DNA of 64,000 bases from Anaerolineaceae bacterium (GTDB lineage: Bacteria; Chloroflexota; Anaerolineae; Aggregatilineales; Phototrophicaceae): positions 62,001-126,000 of the forward strand of contig WGMX01000014.1 of NCBI GenBank assembly GCA_016124855.1, in the 5' to 3' direction. The notes under the pieces are model-generated. The model was not told where the DNA came from and ran no database searches. It was given only the letters and a program-made list of their open reading frames with translations. Within the stretch, counting starts at the first letter, position 1. Each line of letters opens with the position of its first letter. This document shows positions 46,208 through 55,309 of this stretch, in pieces. The position numbers were made by a program, and so were the translations under genes.

Positions 46208-46960
46208 CTATCTAGTAATATCGAGAATGCTGGCCCCGACCTGCCTTAAATCTTCAACAGGCATCTTGCTGAACATAATGGCAATTTCGATAAAGCCAAT
46301 GTTGCGCGGGTTAGCCGCAAACTGTCGTTTTTCGTCTGGCAGTTCAAGGAAGTGTTTCCACTCTTCGCGCATTTGTAACCATTCGCCAATGTATCCGCTG
46401 GTTTCAAGAAAATAACTCGTATTCTTTTTCAAGATGCTGGAAAGAACACTCAATTCGTGCATCGGGACAGGCAGCTCACCTATTTCGTACTGAGCCAACA
46501 AATCCGACGGTATAGCACTTTCTTCACTGATTGTTTCAAGGCTAAGGCCAAGTTCCTCACGCGCCTGACGCATCATTGCACCGATCATTCGAGTCCGCAG
46601 CGCTACGTACTCGGATTGGATATCGGAATGGCGACCAACTTTAGCCTCCAACGTATCCGTACCCCAAAAGTGGCTTACCGGAACACCAAGATAGAACGCA
46701 AGCAGTTCGATCTGAGGCAAACTCGGAGCCGAATCGCCATACTCCCAAGCCTGCATCTCTTCTGGCGTGATGCGAAGCAAATTTGCACAGTCCTCTATAC
46801 TGCGCTCAGCGTTCAGACGTGCATCATGAATGAGGACTCCAATCATACGGGCACGAATGCGGTATGATTCAGCAAAATCATGCGCTTTGGGTTGTGCCCC
46901 TTCGCCCGATTGTGCGTTACCCTTAGATTTGAGGCGAGCCGAAACATTCTTGAAATCCAT
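46208..46960 (-). CDS. Tandem two-domain XRE-type HTH regulator
   Basis: The 250-residue product holds two similar HTH units: one at about 32-96 (RARMIGVLIHDARLN, SIEDCANLLRITPEEMQAWE, LPQIELLAFYLGVPVSHF) and one at about 117-180 (RTRMIGAMMRQARE, LSLETISEESAIPSDLLAQYE, MHELSVLSSILKKNTSYF). Both start with R.RMIG, so an internal duplication is likely. A C-terminal helical part follows. ATG 46960 has GGAGG at 5 bases; the longer frame from 46987 lacks one. It is followed by the TPR gene on the same strand. Tandem HTH units in one chain could read a direct repeat. Target unknown. Confidence 0.8.
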   Translation of the reverse strand: MDFKNVSARLKSKGNAQSGEGAQPKAHDFAESYRIRARMIGVLIHDARLNAERSIEDCANLLRITPEEMQAWEYGDSAPSLPQIELLAFYLGVPVSHFWGTDTLEAKVGRHSDIQSEYVALRTRMIGAMMRQAREELGLSLETISEESAIPSDLLAQYEIGELPVPMHELSVLSSILKKNTSYFLETSGYIGEWLQMREEWKHFLELPDEKRQFAANPRNIGFIEIAIMFSKMPVEDLRQVGASILDITR

Positions 46961-47182
46961 CTGTTCCTCCGGAGAGCCGATTTGCATTGTTATTATGTGG
47001 CGATTATAGTCCCATCAAGATACACGAGCAAACCGAACCATTCCGTTTACTATTTCATCGTAGCACAGGATACTAGAAGATGAATTAACGTTTCGAGCGG
47101 TATTTGTGGGGAGATCAAGAGTATAATGAACATTATTAGATTAAAATGAAACTAGTTGATTACATTTCAAAAGAGATAGTCA

Positions 47183-49294
47183 ATGGTCGCTATGGAATCA
47201 AGAACAATTGAACAGCTCAACAGTGAAAACATTGTTTTGCAAGAGAAAGTCGCTGAGCTTTCAGCTATAAATAAGATCGCCCACATACTTGGCACCTCAC
47301 TTGAATTCGAGGAATTTCTAGATCAGTTTATTGTTGCAATTCAAGACATAGTCAAATGCGACCACGTTTTGATATTGGTGCAAGATGATCAGGAGACCAT
47401 TCTCCAATATGGTGCGAGTAATTTTAAACTTCCGGGCGACCAACAAAGTAACCTCGAAGGCTTGCGTATTGGAACTTTCCAACCAGAGCCCGGCTCAATT
47501 GTCGATACATGGAGTAACGGAAACAGCGTCTGGGCCAAGCCTCAAACAAACGAGGACAACCTGTCGATTAAATGGCTGTCCACCTATCTAAAGACCGACT
47601 CGTTTTTTGGAACACCATTACGATCAGAAAACAATCTCATCGGCGCAATTATTATTGACAACAGCACCAGCGGAAAACCCATCGAAAAAGAGCATCAATA
47701 TTGGTTGGAAACTATTAGTCCAAGCGGGGCGATGGCGCTGCAAAACGCGCGTTTGCACCACAAAACGGTTCGAGAACTGGCTGACAGTATGCGTGAGATG
47801 TATATTTTGCGCCAGATTGACCGTGAACTCAGCGATACGATTAACATCAATCATGTCTTCGAAATGACACTCGATTGGGCACTTCGTTTCAGTAACGCAC
47901 AATCAACATCGTTAGCCTTATTCGACCAGGAATCCAACACATTACATTTCTTATTTGAATATGGCTACGACGTTCCCCAAGAACAACTCGATATTATTCG
48001 GCAAGAGTACGGCTCAGGCATTACCGCACGAGTTGCAAATTCAGGTTACGCCGAGGTTGTACCCGATGTCAGCATGGATCCCGATTTTGTGCGGATGGCA
48101 ACCAATACCCGTTCACAAATGGCTGTTCCAGTTATGCGTGAAGACCGCGTTGTAGCCGTTATCACGCTTGATAGCAAAAAACTCAACGGATTCACGGATG
48201 CACACCTCGATTTTGTACAAAAATTAGCAACCCGGGCAGGTGTTGCCATTGACAATGCCCGTCTATACGAAGAAGCCATCCGTGAGCGCGAAAAACTCTC
48301 CCATATTCTCAATAACACAGCAGATATGGTGATGGTGATTGGCAATGACGAGCGCATCATCTTGATTAACCAGGCAGCCTTAAACGCCATGCAGCTCTAC
48401 ACCAATCAAGACTATACACGACGGCTGGCGAGCGAAACCTTTGAGCACACCGCACTTTGGGCAACATTCCAACGCGCGAAGAACAGCGGCGAAAACATCA
48501 TCGAAGAAGTGATGATGCCCAACGAGCGGATTTTCCACGCAAACTTGCGCCGGTTTGAAGGTATCGGCTGGATTGTAGTTATGCATGATGTCACCCCTTA
48601 CAAGGAAATGGACAAACTAAAAGGCGAACTGATTGCGACCGTTTCCCATGATCTCAAGCAGCCATTGAGTGTGATGAACGGCTACATTGAGCTGATGATT
48701 ATGCAGCAGAGTGTGACCCAACAGGGCTTGAACTCGGTGCACATGATCCGCAAGGCCATGCAAAACATGCGCCAATTGATTGATGATTTGCTCGACCTCG
48801 CCAAAATCGAGTCGGGAATTAAACTCAATTTGGAAGCTGTTCAGATTGAACAGATCATTCAAGACTGCATCGAGCAAGTGAAGCCAGCCGCCCAAAATAA
48901 AGCCATCACGGTTATAAACAATATTACCGAAACTCTTCCAGCGATCATGGCTGATCGTTCTCGCATGAGGCAGATTCTCATCAACTTGATTGGCAACGGT
49001 GTGAAGTACACAGGTACTGAAGGCTGGGTGAAAATTGGGTCTGAAATTAAGTCAAACACTCTCCGAATTGCGATCCAAGATAACGGTATGGGTATCAGCC
49101 CCGAAGATCAAATCCATGTTTTCGAGCGTTTTTATCGGGTACGACGACCGGAAACCGATAATATTGAAGGAACCGGTTTGGGCTTAGCTATTGTTAAGAG
49201 CTTGGTTGAGGCACATGGCGGGCAAATCACGGTCGAGAGCAAGTTGGGTGAAGGCACAACTTTCTATCTCGCACTACCTATCGCTCAATCTTAA
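47183..49294 (+). CDS. GAF-GAF-PAS sensor histidine kinase
   Basis: The 703-residue product has a coiled coil start, GAF 1 (about 30-195), GAF 2 (about 215-365), a PAS domain (about 375-470 with NTADMVMVIGNDERIILIN), then HisKA with GELIATVSHDLKQPLSVMNGYIEL (phospho-accepting His in VSHDLKQ) and HATPase with LIGNGVKYTGTEG and GTGLGLAIVKSLVEAHGG. No membrane segment is present, so it senses a cytoplasmic signal. No response regulator is adjacent, so it is an orphan kinase. ATG 47183 or the second ATG at 47192 could be the start. A terminator follows 28 bases after the stop. Confidence 0.93.
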   Translation: MVAMESRTIEQLNSENIVLQEKVAELSAINKIAHILGTSLEFEEFLDQFIVAIQDIVKCDHVLILVQDDQETILQYGASNFKLPGDQQSNLEGLRIGTFQPEPGSIVDTWSNGNSVWAKPQTNEDNLSIKWLSTYLKTDSFFGTPLRSENNLIGAIIIDNSTSGKPIEKEHQYWLETISPSGAMALQNARLHHKTVRELADSMREMYILRQIDRELSDTININHVFEMTLDWALRFSNAQSTSLALFDQESNTLHFLFEYGYDVPQEQLDIIRQEYGSGITARVANSGYAEVVPDVSMDPDFVRMATNTRSQMAVPVMREDRVVAVITLDSKKLNGFTDAHLDFVQKLATRAGVAIDNARLYEEAIREREKLSHILNNTADMVMVIGNDERIILINQAALNAMQLYTNQDYTRRLASETFEHTALWATFQRAKNSGENIIEEVMMPNERIFHANLRRFEGIGWIVVMHDVTPYKEMDKLKGELIATVSHDLKQPLSVMNGYIELMIMQQSVTQQGLNSVHMIRKAMQNMRQLIDDLLDLAKIESGIKLNLEAVQIEQIIQDCIEQVKPAAQNKAITVINNITETLPAIMADRSRMRQILINLIGNGVKYTGTEGWVKIGSEIKSNTLRIAIQDNGMGISPEDQIHVFERFYRVRRPETDNIEGTGLGLAIVKSLVEAHGGQITVESKLGEGTTFYLALPIAQS

Positions 49295-49322
49295 TCTAAC
49301 CGCATATAGGATAATTTTTCAG

Positions 49323-49352
49323 CCGGAGCATCGGTTACACGCTCCGGTTTTT
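49323..49352 (+). terminator. Rho-independent terminator of the GAF-PAS kinase
   Basis: CCGGAGC (49323-49329) pairs perfectly with GCTCCGG (49341-49347) around an 11-base loop and is followed by five T. Confidence 0.85.
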
Positions 49353-49453
49353 ATTTTATTTGGGTTTAAAATAGTAATGAAAAGAAAACTATTCCAATGA
49401 AATGAGGAGTGAATCGCGGAATAAAAGTAAATTAGTTTGAAAGAGATTTATTG

Positions 49454-50818
49454 ATGGCATACCGAATTGGGTCGGGACAAGGTTTTTATGGAGATGATGT
49501 AACACGAGCGCTGCCGATGATTACGGGAGGTCACGTAGACATCGTGTGCTTCGAGGCGCTGAGTGAACTGACGCTGGCAATTTTACAAAAGAATAAGCTA
49601 GCTGATCCTAAACGCGGTTATACCTTTGATGTCAAAATCATCGCTGAGAAGATTTTGCCGGAGGCTTTCAAGCGCAAAATTCCGTTAATTACCAACGGCG
49701 GTGGTTTGAATCCGCTATCCGCCGCCGAGATGGTGCGCAAAACCGCAGCAAGTATCGGCCTAACTGGCCTCAAAATCGCGACCATAACAGGCGATAATGT
49801 GCTGACACGGCTAGATGCACTGCAAGCAGCAGGCGAATCGCTGATGAATATGGAAACAGGCGAAAAATTGGCAGATACGGAAAACCAGAATTTCATCACC
49901 GCCAATGTCTATTTGGGAGCCCAGCCGTTAGTCGAAGCACTCAAATCTGGCGCGGATATGGTGATTACCGGACGGGTGGCTGATCCTTGTTTATATTTGG
50001 CAGCGATGGTGGCACATTACGGCTGGGCGTGGGATGACTGGAACCGGCTTGCCAGCGGGATTGTTGCTGGACACCTCTTAGAATGTACAGGACAAGTGGT
50101 CGGCGGCAACAGCCTCGCACTTATTCATGATACCGACGCGTCAGCCCTACCCTATTTAGGTTACCCGATAGCCGAAGTCGAGGCCGATGGCAGTTTTGTG
50201 CTGACTAAAATACCCAACAGCGCGGGATGTGTATCGATCGAAACCGTCAAAGAACAACTGCTGTACGAAATCCACGATCCCGCCAATTACATCACACCGG
50301 ATGTGGTCGCTAACCTGACAACTCTCCACTTGGAAGATGTGGGACGTGACCGTGTGCGAGTAACCAACGTGACAGGTAAGCCGCGTACCTCAACTTATAA
50401 ACTCAATTTAGGACGCTTGGAAGGTTACAGCCGCGAGTTGATCTTTAACATCGGTTGGCCTGAAGCGTGGCTAAAAGTCAATCAACTGAAGGCCGCGCTC
50501 GACGAAATTTTCCGTCGCAACGAAGCGATTGAACGCTGGGAATACAGCTATTTGGGCGCGAACAGTTTATACGGTTCGCTGGCGAAACTCCCGCCCGATC
50601 CGATGGAAGTGATCGTACGAGTGATTTTCACCGCGCAAGACACCGACAAACTGAAACAAGTCGTCCGGCAAATCAATGCGATGGGCTTAAGCGGCCCCGC
50701 AGGCATGAGCGTCAGCGGCGCATCGGTCGGTGGCAATCCACATGTGATCCTCGGTTTGTGGCCGACGTTGGTGAGAAGAGACAAAATAAAAGCTGTAATC
50801 GGCTATGAAGAATGTTGA
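49454..50818 (+). CDS. AtuA-family protein (DUF1446), acyclic-terpene-utilisation-like
   Basis: The 454-residue product opens RIGSGQGFYGDDVTRALPMI and continues with GGHVDIVCFEALSELTLAIL, LITNGGGLNPLSAAEMVRK and MVITGRVADPCLYLAAM. This is the pattern of the AtuA/DUF1446 family, which in Pseudomonas accompanies citronellol/geraniol catabolism but occurs more widely with CoA-ester pathways. The family's small ferredoxin-like partner domain is not fused here but encoded separately at 51445. ATG 49454 is preferred to the TTG before it. The molecular reaction is not established for the family. Enoyl-CoA hydratase at 52617 supports a CoA-ester route. Confidence 0.85.
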   Translation: MAYRIGSGQGFYGDDVTRALPMITGGHVDIVCFEALSELTLAILQKNKLADPKRGYTFDVKIIAEKILPEAFKRKIPLITNGGGLNPLSAAEMVRKTAASIGLTGLKIATITGDNVLTRLDALQAAGESLMNMETGEKLADTENQNFITANVYLGAQPLVEALKSGADMVITGRVADPCLYLAAMVAHYGWAWDDWNRLASGIVAGHLLECTGQVVGGNSLALIHDTDASALPYLGYPIAEVEADGSFVLTKIPNSAGCVSIETVKEQLLYEIHDPANYITPDVVANLTTLHLEDVGRDRVRVTNVTGKPRTSTYKLNLGRLEGYSRELIFNIGWPEAWLKVNQLKAALDEIFRRNEAIERWEYSYLGANSLYGSLAKLPPDPMEVIVRVIFTAQDTDKLKQVVRQINAMGLSGPAGMSVSGASVGGNPHVILGLWPTLVRRDKIKAVIGYEEC

Positions 50819-50882
50819 ATGTTCACGGTTAGGTGTTTAATCCGTCGTATTGCCATAATCAACGAAGGGAAGACAAGCAAAC

Positions 50883-51428
50883 GTGGAATCGAAAAGCAAA
50901 TTGCCCCATAACTTCATTATCATCAATCCAAAGAATTATGGGTTCATTGATGGAAGCAATAGGAAGTTAGGTGGCGCTAGCACTGCACGATATCTAGTCA
51001 AGTTCATAGCCTTGTTCTATTTTACACTGGCTTTACCAATCGCAGTTTTAATAGCCCTTGTATTTTCGCTTTTGGGACAGGGTGCATTCTTAGATTTTCT
51101 TTTGTTTGAAGCCATTTTCATGATCTTGATTAGTTGTTATATGGCATATATGGGTTATAAAACACGACATACCTTAGAGACTAAAGGAGAAGTTTTGTCA
51201 GGGGAGGTTACCGGATATGACAGTCGCCAAAGTCTCAGTATCTCAGGTTACAAGACCGTACCTCGACTGAAATATGGGTTCATTTCTCCTTCGGGCGTAA
51301 GTTTATCCGGTAGCACTTTGATCCCAGCAAAATACAAATCGCATTTACCTGATGGACAAGAATTGCCAGCGGTTGGTACGGCAGTTGCCATTTTATATGC
51401 GGACGATAAGAAACACACGATTTTATGA
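50883..51428 (+). CDS. DUF3592-like membrane protein inserted in the AtuA cluster
   Basis: The 181-residue frame starts with GTG and has a hydrophilic N-terminus (about 1-40), two hydrophobic helices (about 41-65, 68-92) and a soluble C-terminal part with GEVLSGEVTGYDSRQSLSI, PRLKYGFISPSG and AVGTAVAILY. That C-terminal shape resembles DUF3592 proteins. The base composition is more AT-rich than the flanking AtuA genes. It sits between the large and small AtuA genes, 64 bases after the first and 16 before the second. A role in that pathway is not evident; it looks inserted. Confidence 0.6.
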   Translation: MESKSKLPHNFIIINPKNYGFIDGSNRKLGGASTARYLVKFIALFYFTLALPIAVLIALVFSLLGQGAFLDFLLFEAIFMILISCYMAYMGYKTRHTLETKGEVLSGEVTGYDSRQSLSISGYKTVPRLKYGFISPSGVSLSGSTLIPAKYKSHLPDGQELPAVGTAVAILYADDKKHTIL

Positions 51429-51444
51429 ATTAGGTGAATTTATC

Positions 51445-51756
51445 ATGACCAAGCGACTCTACGACTTAGCCTACGGACGTTCCGGCGATAAAGGCAATAT
51501 CGCCAATATCAGCGTGATTGCCCGTAACAGTGAGGCTTACACTGAAATTAAGTCTAAACTGACCGCCGAACGAGTCAAAGCCCATCTCGGTGATTTGGTA
51601 AAAGGCGACGTTATCCGCTATGAAGTCGATAACATCGAAGCATTGAACTTCGTGTGCTATCAAGCATTAGATGGTGGGGCGACGCGCTCTCTCCGAATTG
51701 ACCAATTGGGGAAATCGCTGGCTGGCGCGGTGCTTTATATCGAATGGGAAGAATAA
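51445..51756 (+). CDS. AtuA-associated small domain protein
   Basis: The 103-residue product begins MTKRLYDLAYGRSGDKGNIA and ends with LGKSLAGAVLYIEWEE, a segment found at the C-terminus of fused AtuA proteins or as a separate partner. The RSGDKGN motif is well conserved in that family. ATG 51445 follows AGGTGA; the frame is open further upstream inside the DUF3592-like gene but that extension has no homologous look. It overlaps the start of the next gene by 13 bases. It probably forms a complex with the AtuA protein at 49454. Confidence 0.82.
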   Translation: MTKRLYDLAYGRSGDKGNIANISVIARNSEAYTEIKSKLTAERVKAHLGDLVKGDVIRYEVDNIEALNFVCYQALDGGATRSLRIDQLGKSLAGAVLYIEWEE

Positions 51757-52598
51757 CAGTGAGAGCGTTTGAACGCATTAAGATTGATCCTAACGTCGCA
51801 AACGGCTTGCCTTGTATTCGCGACACGAGCATTACGGTGAGCGAGGTCGTGAAAGCCATTCAAGGTGGGAAATCTGTTAATGAAGTAATCGATTCATATG
51901 AAGGTTTAACTATAGATGATGTAGTCGAAGCACAACGATTTGCTATTGGAAATCTAACTGAAAGCATCGGAATGGCACGGTTTGATACAGCAGGTTACTT
52001 GTCATATGTGATTGGGTTTGGAGAAATTGCATCAACCAATCCTGATATTTTGGACAAAGACCGATTGATTAAGCTTTCTGGTCAAAGTGCCACTAACGCA
52101 AAACAAACCATAAGTTTGCTTTTGTCATTGCAGCATTGGTCACGCTTTGCATTTATTAGTGACGGTCTACATGGTGGCGAAAAAGTAACTTTTGCCGATT
52201 TCATATCTAGGATAAATGATGAGCTAAAATCAAATGATTGTGAAATACATACTGAATTCATTAATAGTGATGAAATTCCCGACTTAAATATTGATTTCTA
52301 TTTTGTCATGACTACCGTCGGACTCATTAACGAAAATATTATCTTCAATCCGGGCAAGAAAATTATCTTACGGACTCAATTCAACCAGAATAAATGGTTA
52401 TTAGATGTCATGCGCGAGTGTGTCAACGATATAAAAAATGAGGATGACTTTGTTCGTGTGACTAATTATCCAAACAGCTTATCTATAGCCAAGCACATTT
52501 ACCACATCTATAACTGTAATTTTTCGATCAAATTCAGTGGCAATTGGATAATTTTTCAAGTAGAGTTGCCACTTTGGAAAGAGGAAGCAAAATCCTAA
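51744..52598 (+). CDS. DUF433 domain fused to a degenerate histidine-kinase-like ATPase region
   Basis: The 284-residue product has an N-terminal DUF433 unit (about 10-62: RIKIDPNVANGLPCIRDTSI, TVSEVVKAIQGG, IDDVVEAQRFA), a small HTH-type domain known from VapB-like antitoxins. After a linker come helices (LSGQSATNAKQTISLLLSLQ) like a kinase dimerisation region, then SDEIPDLNIDFYFVMTTVGL, INENIIFNPGKKIILRTQFN and finally SLSIAKHIYHIYNCNFSIKF with IIFQVELPLW. This last part aligns in order with the N-box, GLGLAIVK and TTF.F.LPL elements of HATPase domains, but the DxGxG and GLGL glycines are missing and no H-box is seen. ATG 51744 overlaps the previous gene; GTG 51759 with GGAAG upstream is an alternative. 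AT-rich. Function unknown. Confidence 0.65.
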   Translation: MGRITVRAFERIKIDPNVANGLPCIRDTSITVSEVVKAIQGGKSVNEVIDSYEGLTIDDVVEAQRFAIGNLTESIGMARFDTAGYLSYVIGFGEIASTNPDILDKDRLIKLSGQSATNAKQTISLLLSLQHWSRFAFISDGLHGGEKVTFADFISRINDELKSNDCEIHTEFINSDEIPDLNIDFYFVMTTVGLINENIIFNPGKKIILRTQFNQNKWLLDVMRECVNDIKNEDDFVRVTNYPNSLSIAKHIYHIYNCNFSIKFSGNWIIFQVELPLWKEEAKS

Positions 52599-52616
52599 AA
52601 TCAGGAAAAATTATTA

Positions 52617-53402
52617 ATGGAAATTGGCATGAACTTTGAAACCCTTCTAGTCACAACCTCCCATTCCTTCGCCTATATCACTTTAAATCGTCCCGCTGTA
52701 AAGAACGCGATGAACAACCAGATGGTGTTGGACATCATCGCAGCGTTCGAAGGTTTGAAAGATAATCGTGAAGTGCGCGCCATTATCCTCAGTGGCGCGG
52801 AAGGTACGTTCTGTGCGGGCGGTGATCTCAAAGACATGCAAGCACTTCAGAGCGGCGCAACCGATAACTTTTCCGGCACACTCGATAAAATGCTGCGAAC
52901 CATCAATGAAGCGCCACAGGTGGTCATTGCCAAAGTGGAAGGCGCGGCGATGGGCGGCGGATTTGGCATTGTGTGCGTGTCAGATATTGCAATTGCCAGC
53001 ACCGAAGCCAAAATGGGCTTACCCGAAGTGCGCTTGGGAATTGTTCCGGCACTAATATCGCCTTATGTCATCGCGCGTGTGGGCTTAACACGAGCGCGGG
53101 AACTGATGCTCACCGGACGGCGATTCGACGGATTGACTGCCTGTGATTATGGCATCGTCCATGAGACAGTTGTACCAGAAGAACTTGAACAGCGGCTCAA
53201 TGTGATTTTGGACGAGATTAAGCTCTGTAGTCCTCATGCCCTTGCCGCCTGCAAGCAGTTAATCTTCGCTGTAAAAGATAAGTCAACGGCCTCAACGGTT
53301 GATTATCGTAGCAACTTGTTAAGCCAACTCCGGCAGAGCGAAGACGGTCAGGAAGGAATGAAAGCCTTCTTGGAAAAACGACCGGCGAATTGGACAAAGT
53401 AA
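52617..53402 (+). CDS. Enoyl-CoA hydratase/isomerase family protein
   Basis: The 261-residue product has the crotonase fold: AYITLNRPAVKNAMNNQMV, ILSGAEGTFCAGGDLKDM (oxyanion-hole region), AAMGGGFGIVCVSDIAIAS and MGLPEVRLGIVPALISPYVI (position of a catalytic Glu). It adds water across a 2-enoyl-CoA or isomerises it. Its place after two AtuA-type genes suggests isohexenylglutaconyl-CoA hydratase (AtuE-like) or a related hydratase, which is an inference from neighbours. ATG 52617 has AGGAAA upstream; ATG 52629 is a second possibility. No carboxylase genes are in view. Confidence 0.9.
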   Translation: MEIGMNFETLLVTTSHSFAYITLNRPAVKNAMNNQMVLDIIAAFEGLKDNREVRAIILSGAEGTFCAGGDLKDMQALQSGATDNFSGTLDKMLRTINEAPQVVIAKVEGAAMGGGFGIVCVSDIAIASTEAKMGLPEVRLGIVPALISPYVIARVGLTRARELMLTGRRFDGLTACDYGIVHETVVPEELEQRLNVILDEIKLCSPHALAACKQLIFAVKDKSTASTVDYRSNLLSQLRQSEDGQEGMKAFLEKRPANWTK

Positions 53403-53752
53403 AATCCTGAGTATCGAGTCCTGTTACTTCGAAAAGGCCGACACATTTACAATAAGGCGAAGTGAGAGCGAAATACTTCATTTGAGTCGTACACATTCGA
53501 GAGTTTGTTTCGTTTCTTTGCGGTGATTACAAAATAATAACATTGCATTAGAAATAACGATTATAACTTGAAAAGAACGCCCGTTCTGCGTATGATGTCT
53601 TACGGGGAAGCCAAATTCAAAACTATCTTAACCACTAATAGGGGTCAAGAAGCTCTCCAATCTTGGCTGTCGCTGTAACATCTCCGCAATCATCTTAGTC
53701 TAATCTCACGTAGTACTCTTATTTCCAAACTCCAACGTATCGGGAGGCAATA
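53403..53752. other. 350-bp intergenic region upstream of the peptide transporter
   Basis: It holds the promoter at 53568-53596 with an embedded palindrome, described separately. No reading frame with protein-like content and no hairpin terminator for the preceding enoyl-CoA hydratase gene were found. CGGGAGG ends 5 bases before the binding-protein ATG at 53753. Confidence 0.5.
53568..53596 (+). promoter_or_regulatory. Promoter with a palindrome in its spacer, GAAC-N4-GTTC core
   Basis: TTGAAA (53568-53573) and TATGAT (53591-53596) are 17 bases apart, a good sigma-70-type promoter. The spacer contains the 14-bp palindrome AGAACGCCCGTTCT (53574-53587), whose core GAAC-N4-GTTC matches the LexA (SOS) box of Gram-positive bacteria. 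A repressor bound there would block RNA polymerase. It lies 157 bases upstream of the peptide-binding protein gene. Whether LexA or another regulator binds is not known. Confidence 0.6.
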
Positions 53753-55294
53753 ATGCAGAGACTTAATATTCGTAAGGGACGTATCATCGTCCTCGTGGCA
53801 ATGCTGCTGATGATTACTGGCAGCGTTTTTGGCGTTCGCGCGGCGGGCGGCACACTTAGAGTCGGTATGGTCGCACCCAAAGTACTGGATCCAGCCTTAG
53901 GATCAAACGATCCCGAAGTATTATTGAACCGCAGTATTTATGATTACTTGGTAGATGTCCTGCCAGATCGCACGATTGCACCCAATTTGGCGACAGAATG
54001 GAAGGTCAGTGATGATGGTTTGACTTATACCTTCACGCTCCAAGAGGGCGTCAAGTTCCATGATGGTTCGGACTTTAGCTCGGCTGACGTGGTTTTCACT
54101 TTCCAGCGTTTAGTGGCCGTCAAATCACCTGCGACCAACCTTTTGGGTGAATATGAAGTCAGTGCACCAGACGCTAAGACGGTCGTTTTTACCCTCAAAG
54201 CACCGAATGCCGATTTCTTGTACGGCATTGGTAACCAGTTGTCGTTGATAATCAAGGACGGTACTGAAAAACCGAATGAACTCGCAACCGGTGATAAACC
54301 TTATGCGAACTTCAATGGTACAGGCCCGTTCATGCTGACCGAGTACAAGGATGGCGAAAGCGCTACCTTGACCAAAAATCCGACATATTGGAAGTCCGGT
54401 CAGCCCACATTAGATAGCGTTGAATTCAAGTTCATCAATGATCCCGTCACACAGGTCAACGCGCTTAAAAGTGGTGACGTGGACTTTATCTTCAAGGTTA
54501 GCCCCGATCAAGTAAGTGGACTCGATGGCGCCGAAGGTATCACCCTTATTCAAACCACAACCAATCAACATCCTGTTATCCGTCTGAGAACAGACGAGGG
54601 TCCGGGCAAGGATGTTAAGGTTCGTCAGGCTTTCAAATATGCCACTGACCGTGAAGAATTGAACCAACTTGTTCTAGAGGGTCGTGGCACAGTGGGCAAC
54701 AACGATCCGATTGGGCCGGGTTATGCCGCATTCTTTGATAAGGACATCAAGGTTCAGGAATATGACCCTGAAAAGGCAAAATCACTCTTGGCAGAAGCCG
54801 GTTACGCCGATGGCCTGACAATCACGCTCCAAACCATTAACGTCTTGGGTTATGACACGCTTGCCACGGTACTACAACAGCAGTGGGCAAAAGCCGGCAT
54901 CACTGCCGACATTCAGGTGAACGAAGAGGGCTTCTACTATGACGACAGCAACCCCAACAACTGGCTGAAAGCCGACTTGGGTATCACTGGTTGGGGCGAC
55001 CGTCCAGCGCCGCAAGGTTATCTGGCACAGGCTTATACCACTGGCGCAGCCTATAACGAAACCCATTGGTCTGATCCTGATTTGGACAAGCTGATTCAGG
55101 AAGCCAGCGTCACCACCGACGAAGCTGCGCGCGCAGCAATCTATCACAAGATTTCGGAAATCTTCAATGAAAGCGGTCCCATTATTATTCCGTGGTTCGC
55201 GCCCGTTTTCTCGGCAGCGCGGTCGAATGTCACAGGAATCAATGTTGCACCTTTCCCCGGCCTGACCGACTTACGCGGGGTATCGGTCAGCTAG
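53753..55294 (+). CDS. ABC peptide/nickel-type substrate-binding protein (SBP family 5)
   Basis: The 513-residue product has a signal peptide (LVAMLLMITGSVFGVRA) and then a family 5 binding protein: TLRVGMVAPKVLDPALGSND, YDYLVDVLPD, VSDDGLTYTFTLQEGVKFHD, NGTGPFMLTEYKDGE and VRQAFKYATDREEL. No lipobox cysteine is visible, so the protein may be free or held by another anchor. It binds oligopeptides or similar ligands outside the membrane for import. It is followed by the DppC-like permease; a hairpin at 55310 separates the two, a common way to give more binding protein than permease. Confidence 0.93.
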   Translation: MQRLNIRKGRIIVLVAMLLMITGSVFGVRAAGGTLRVGMVAPKVLDPALGSNDPEVLLNRSIYDYLVDVLPDRTIAPNLATEWKVSDDGLTYTFTLQEGVKFHDGSDFSSADVVFTFQRLVAVKSPATNLLGEYEVSAPDAKTVVFTLKAPNADFLYGIGNQLSLIIKDGTEKPNELATGDKPYANFNGTGPFMLTEYKDGESATLTKNPTYWKSGQPTLDSVEFKFINDPVTQVNALKSGDVDFIFKVSPDQVSGLDGAEGITLIQTTTNQHPVIRLRTDEGPGKDVKVRQAFKYATDREELNQLVLEGRGTVGNNDPIGPGYAAFFDKDIKVQEYDPEKAKSLLAEAGYADGLTITLQTINVLGYDTLATVLQQQWAKAGITADIQVNEEGFYYDDSNPNNWLKADLGITGWGDRPAPQGYLAQAYTTGAAYNETHWSDPDLDKLIQEASVTTDEAARAAIYHKISEIFNESGPIIIPWFAPVFSAARSNVTGINVAPFPGLTDLRGVSVS

Positions 55295-55309
55295 TTCCTT
55301 TCTTCTGTT

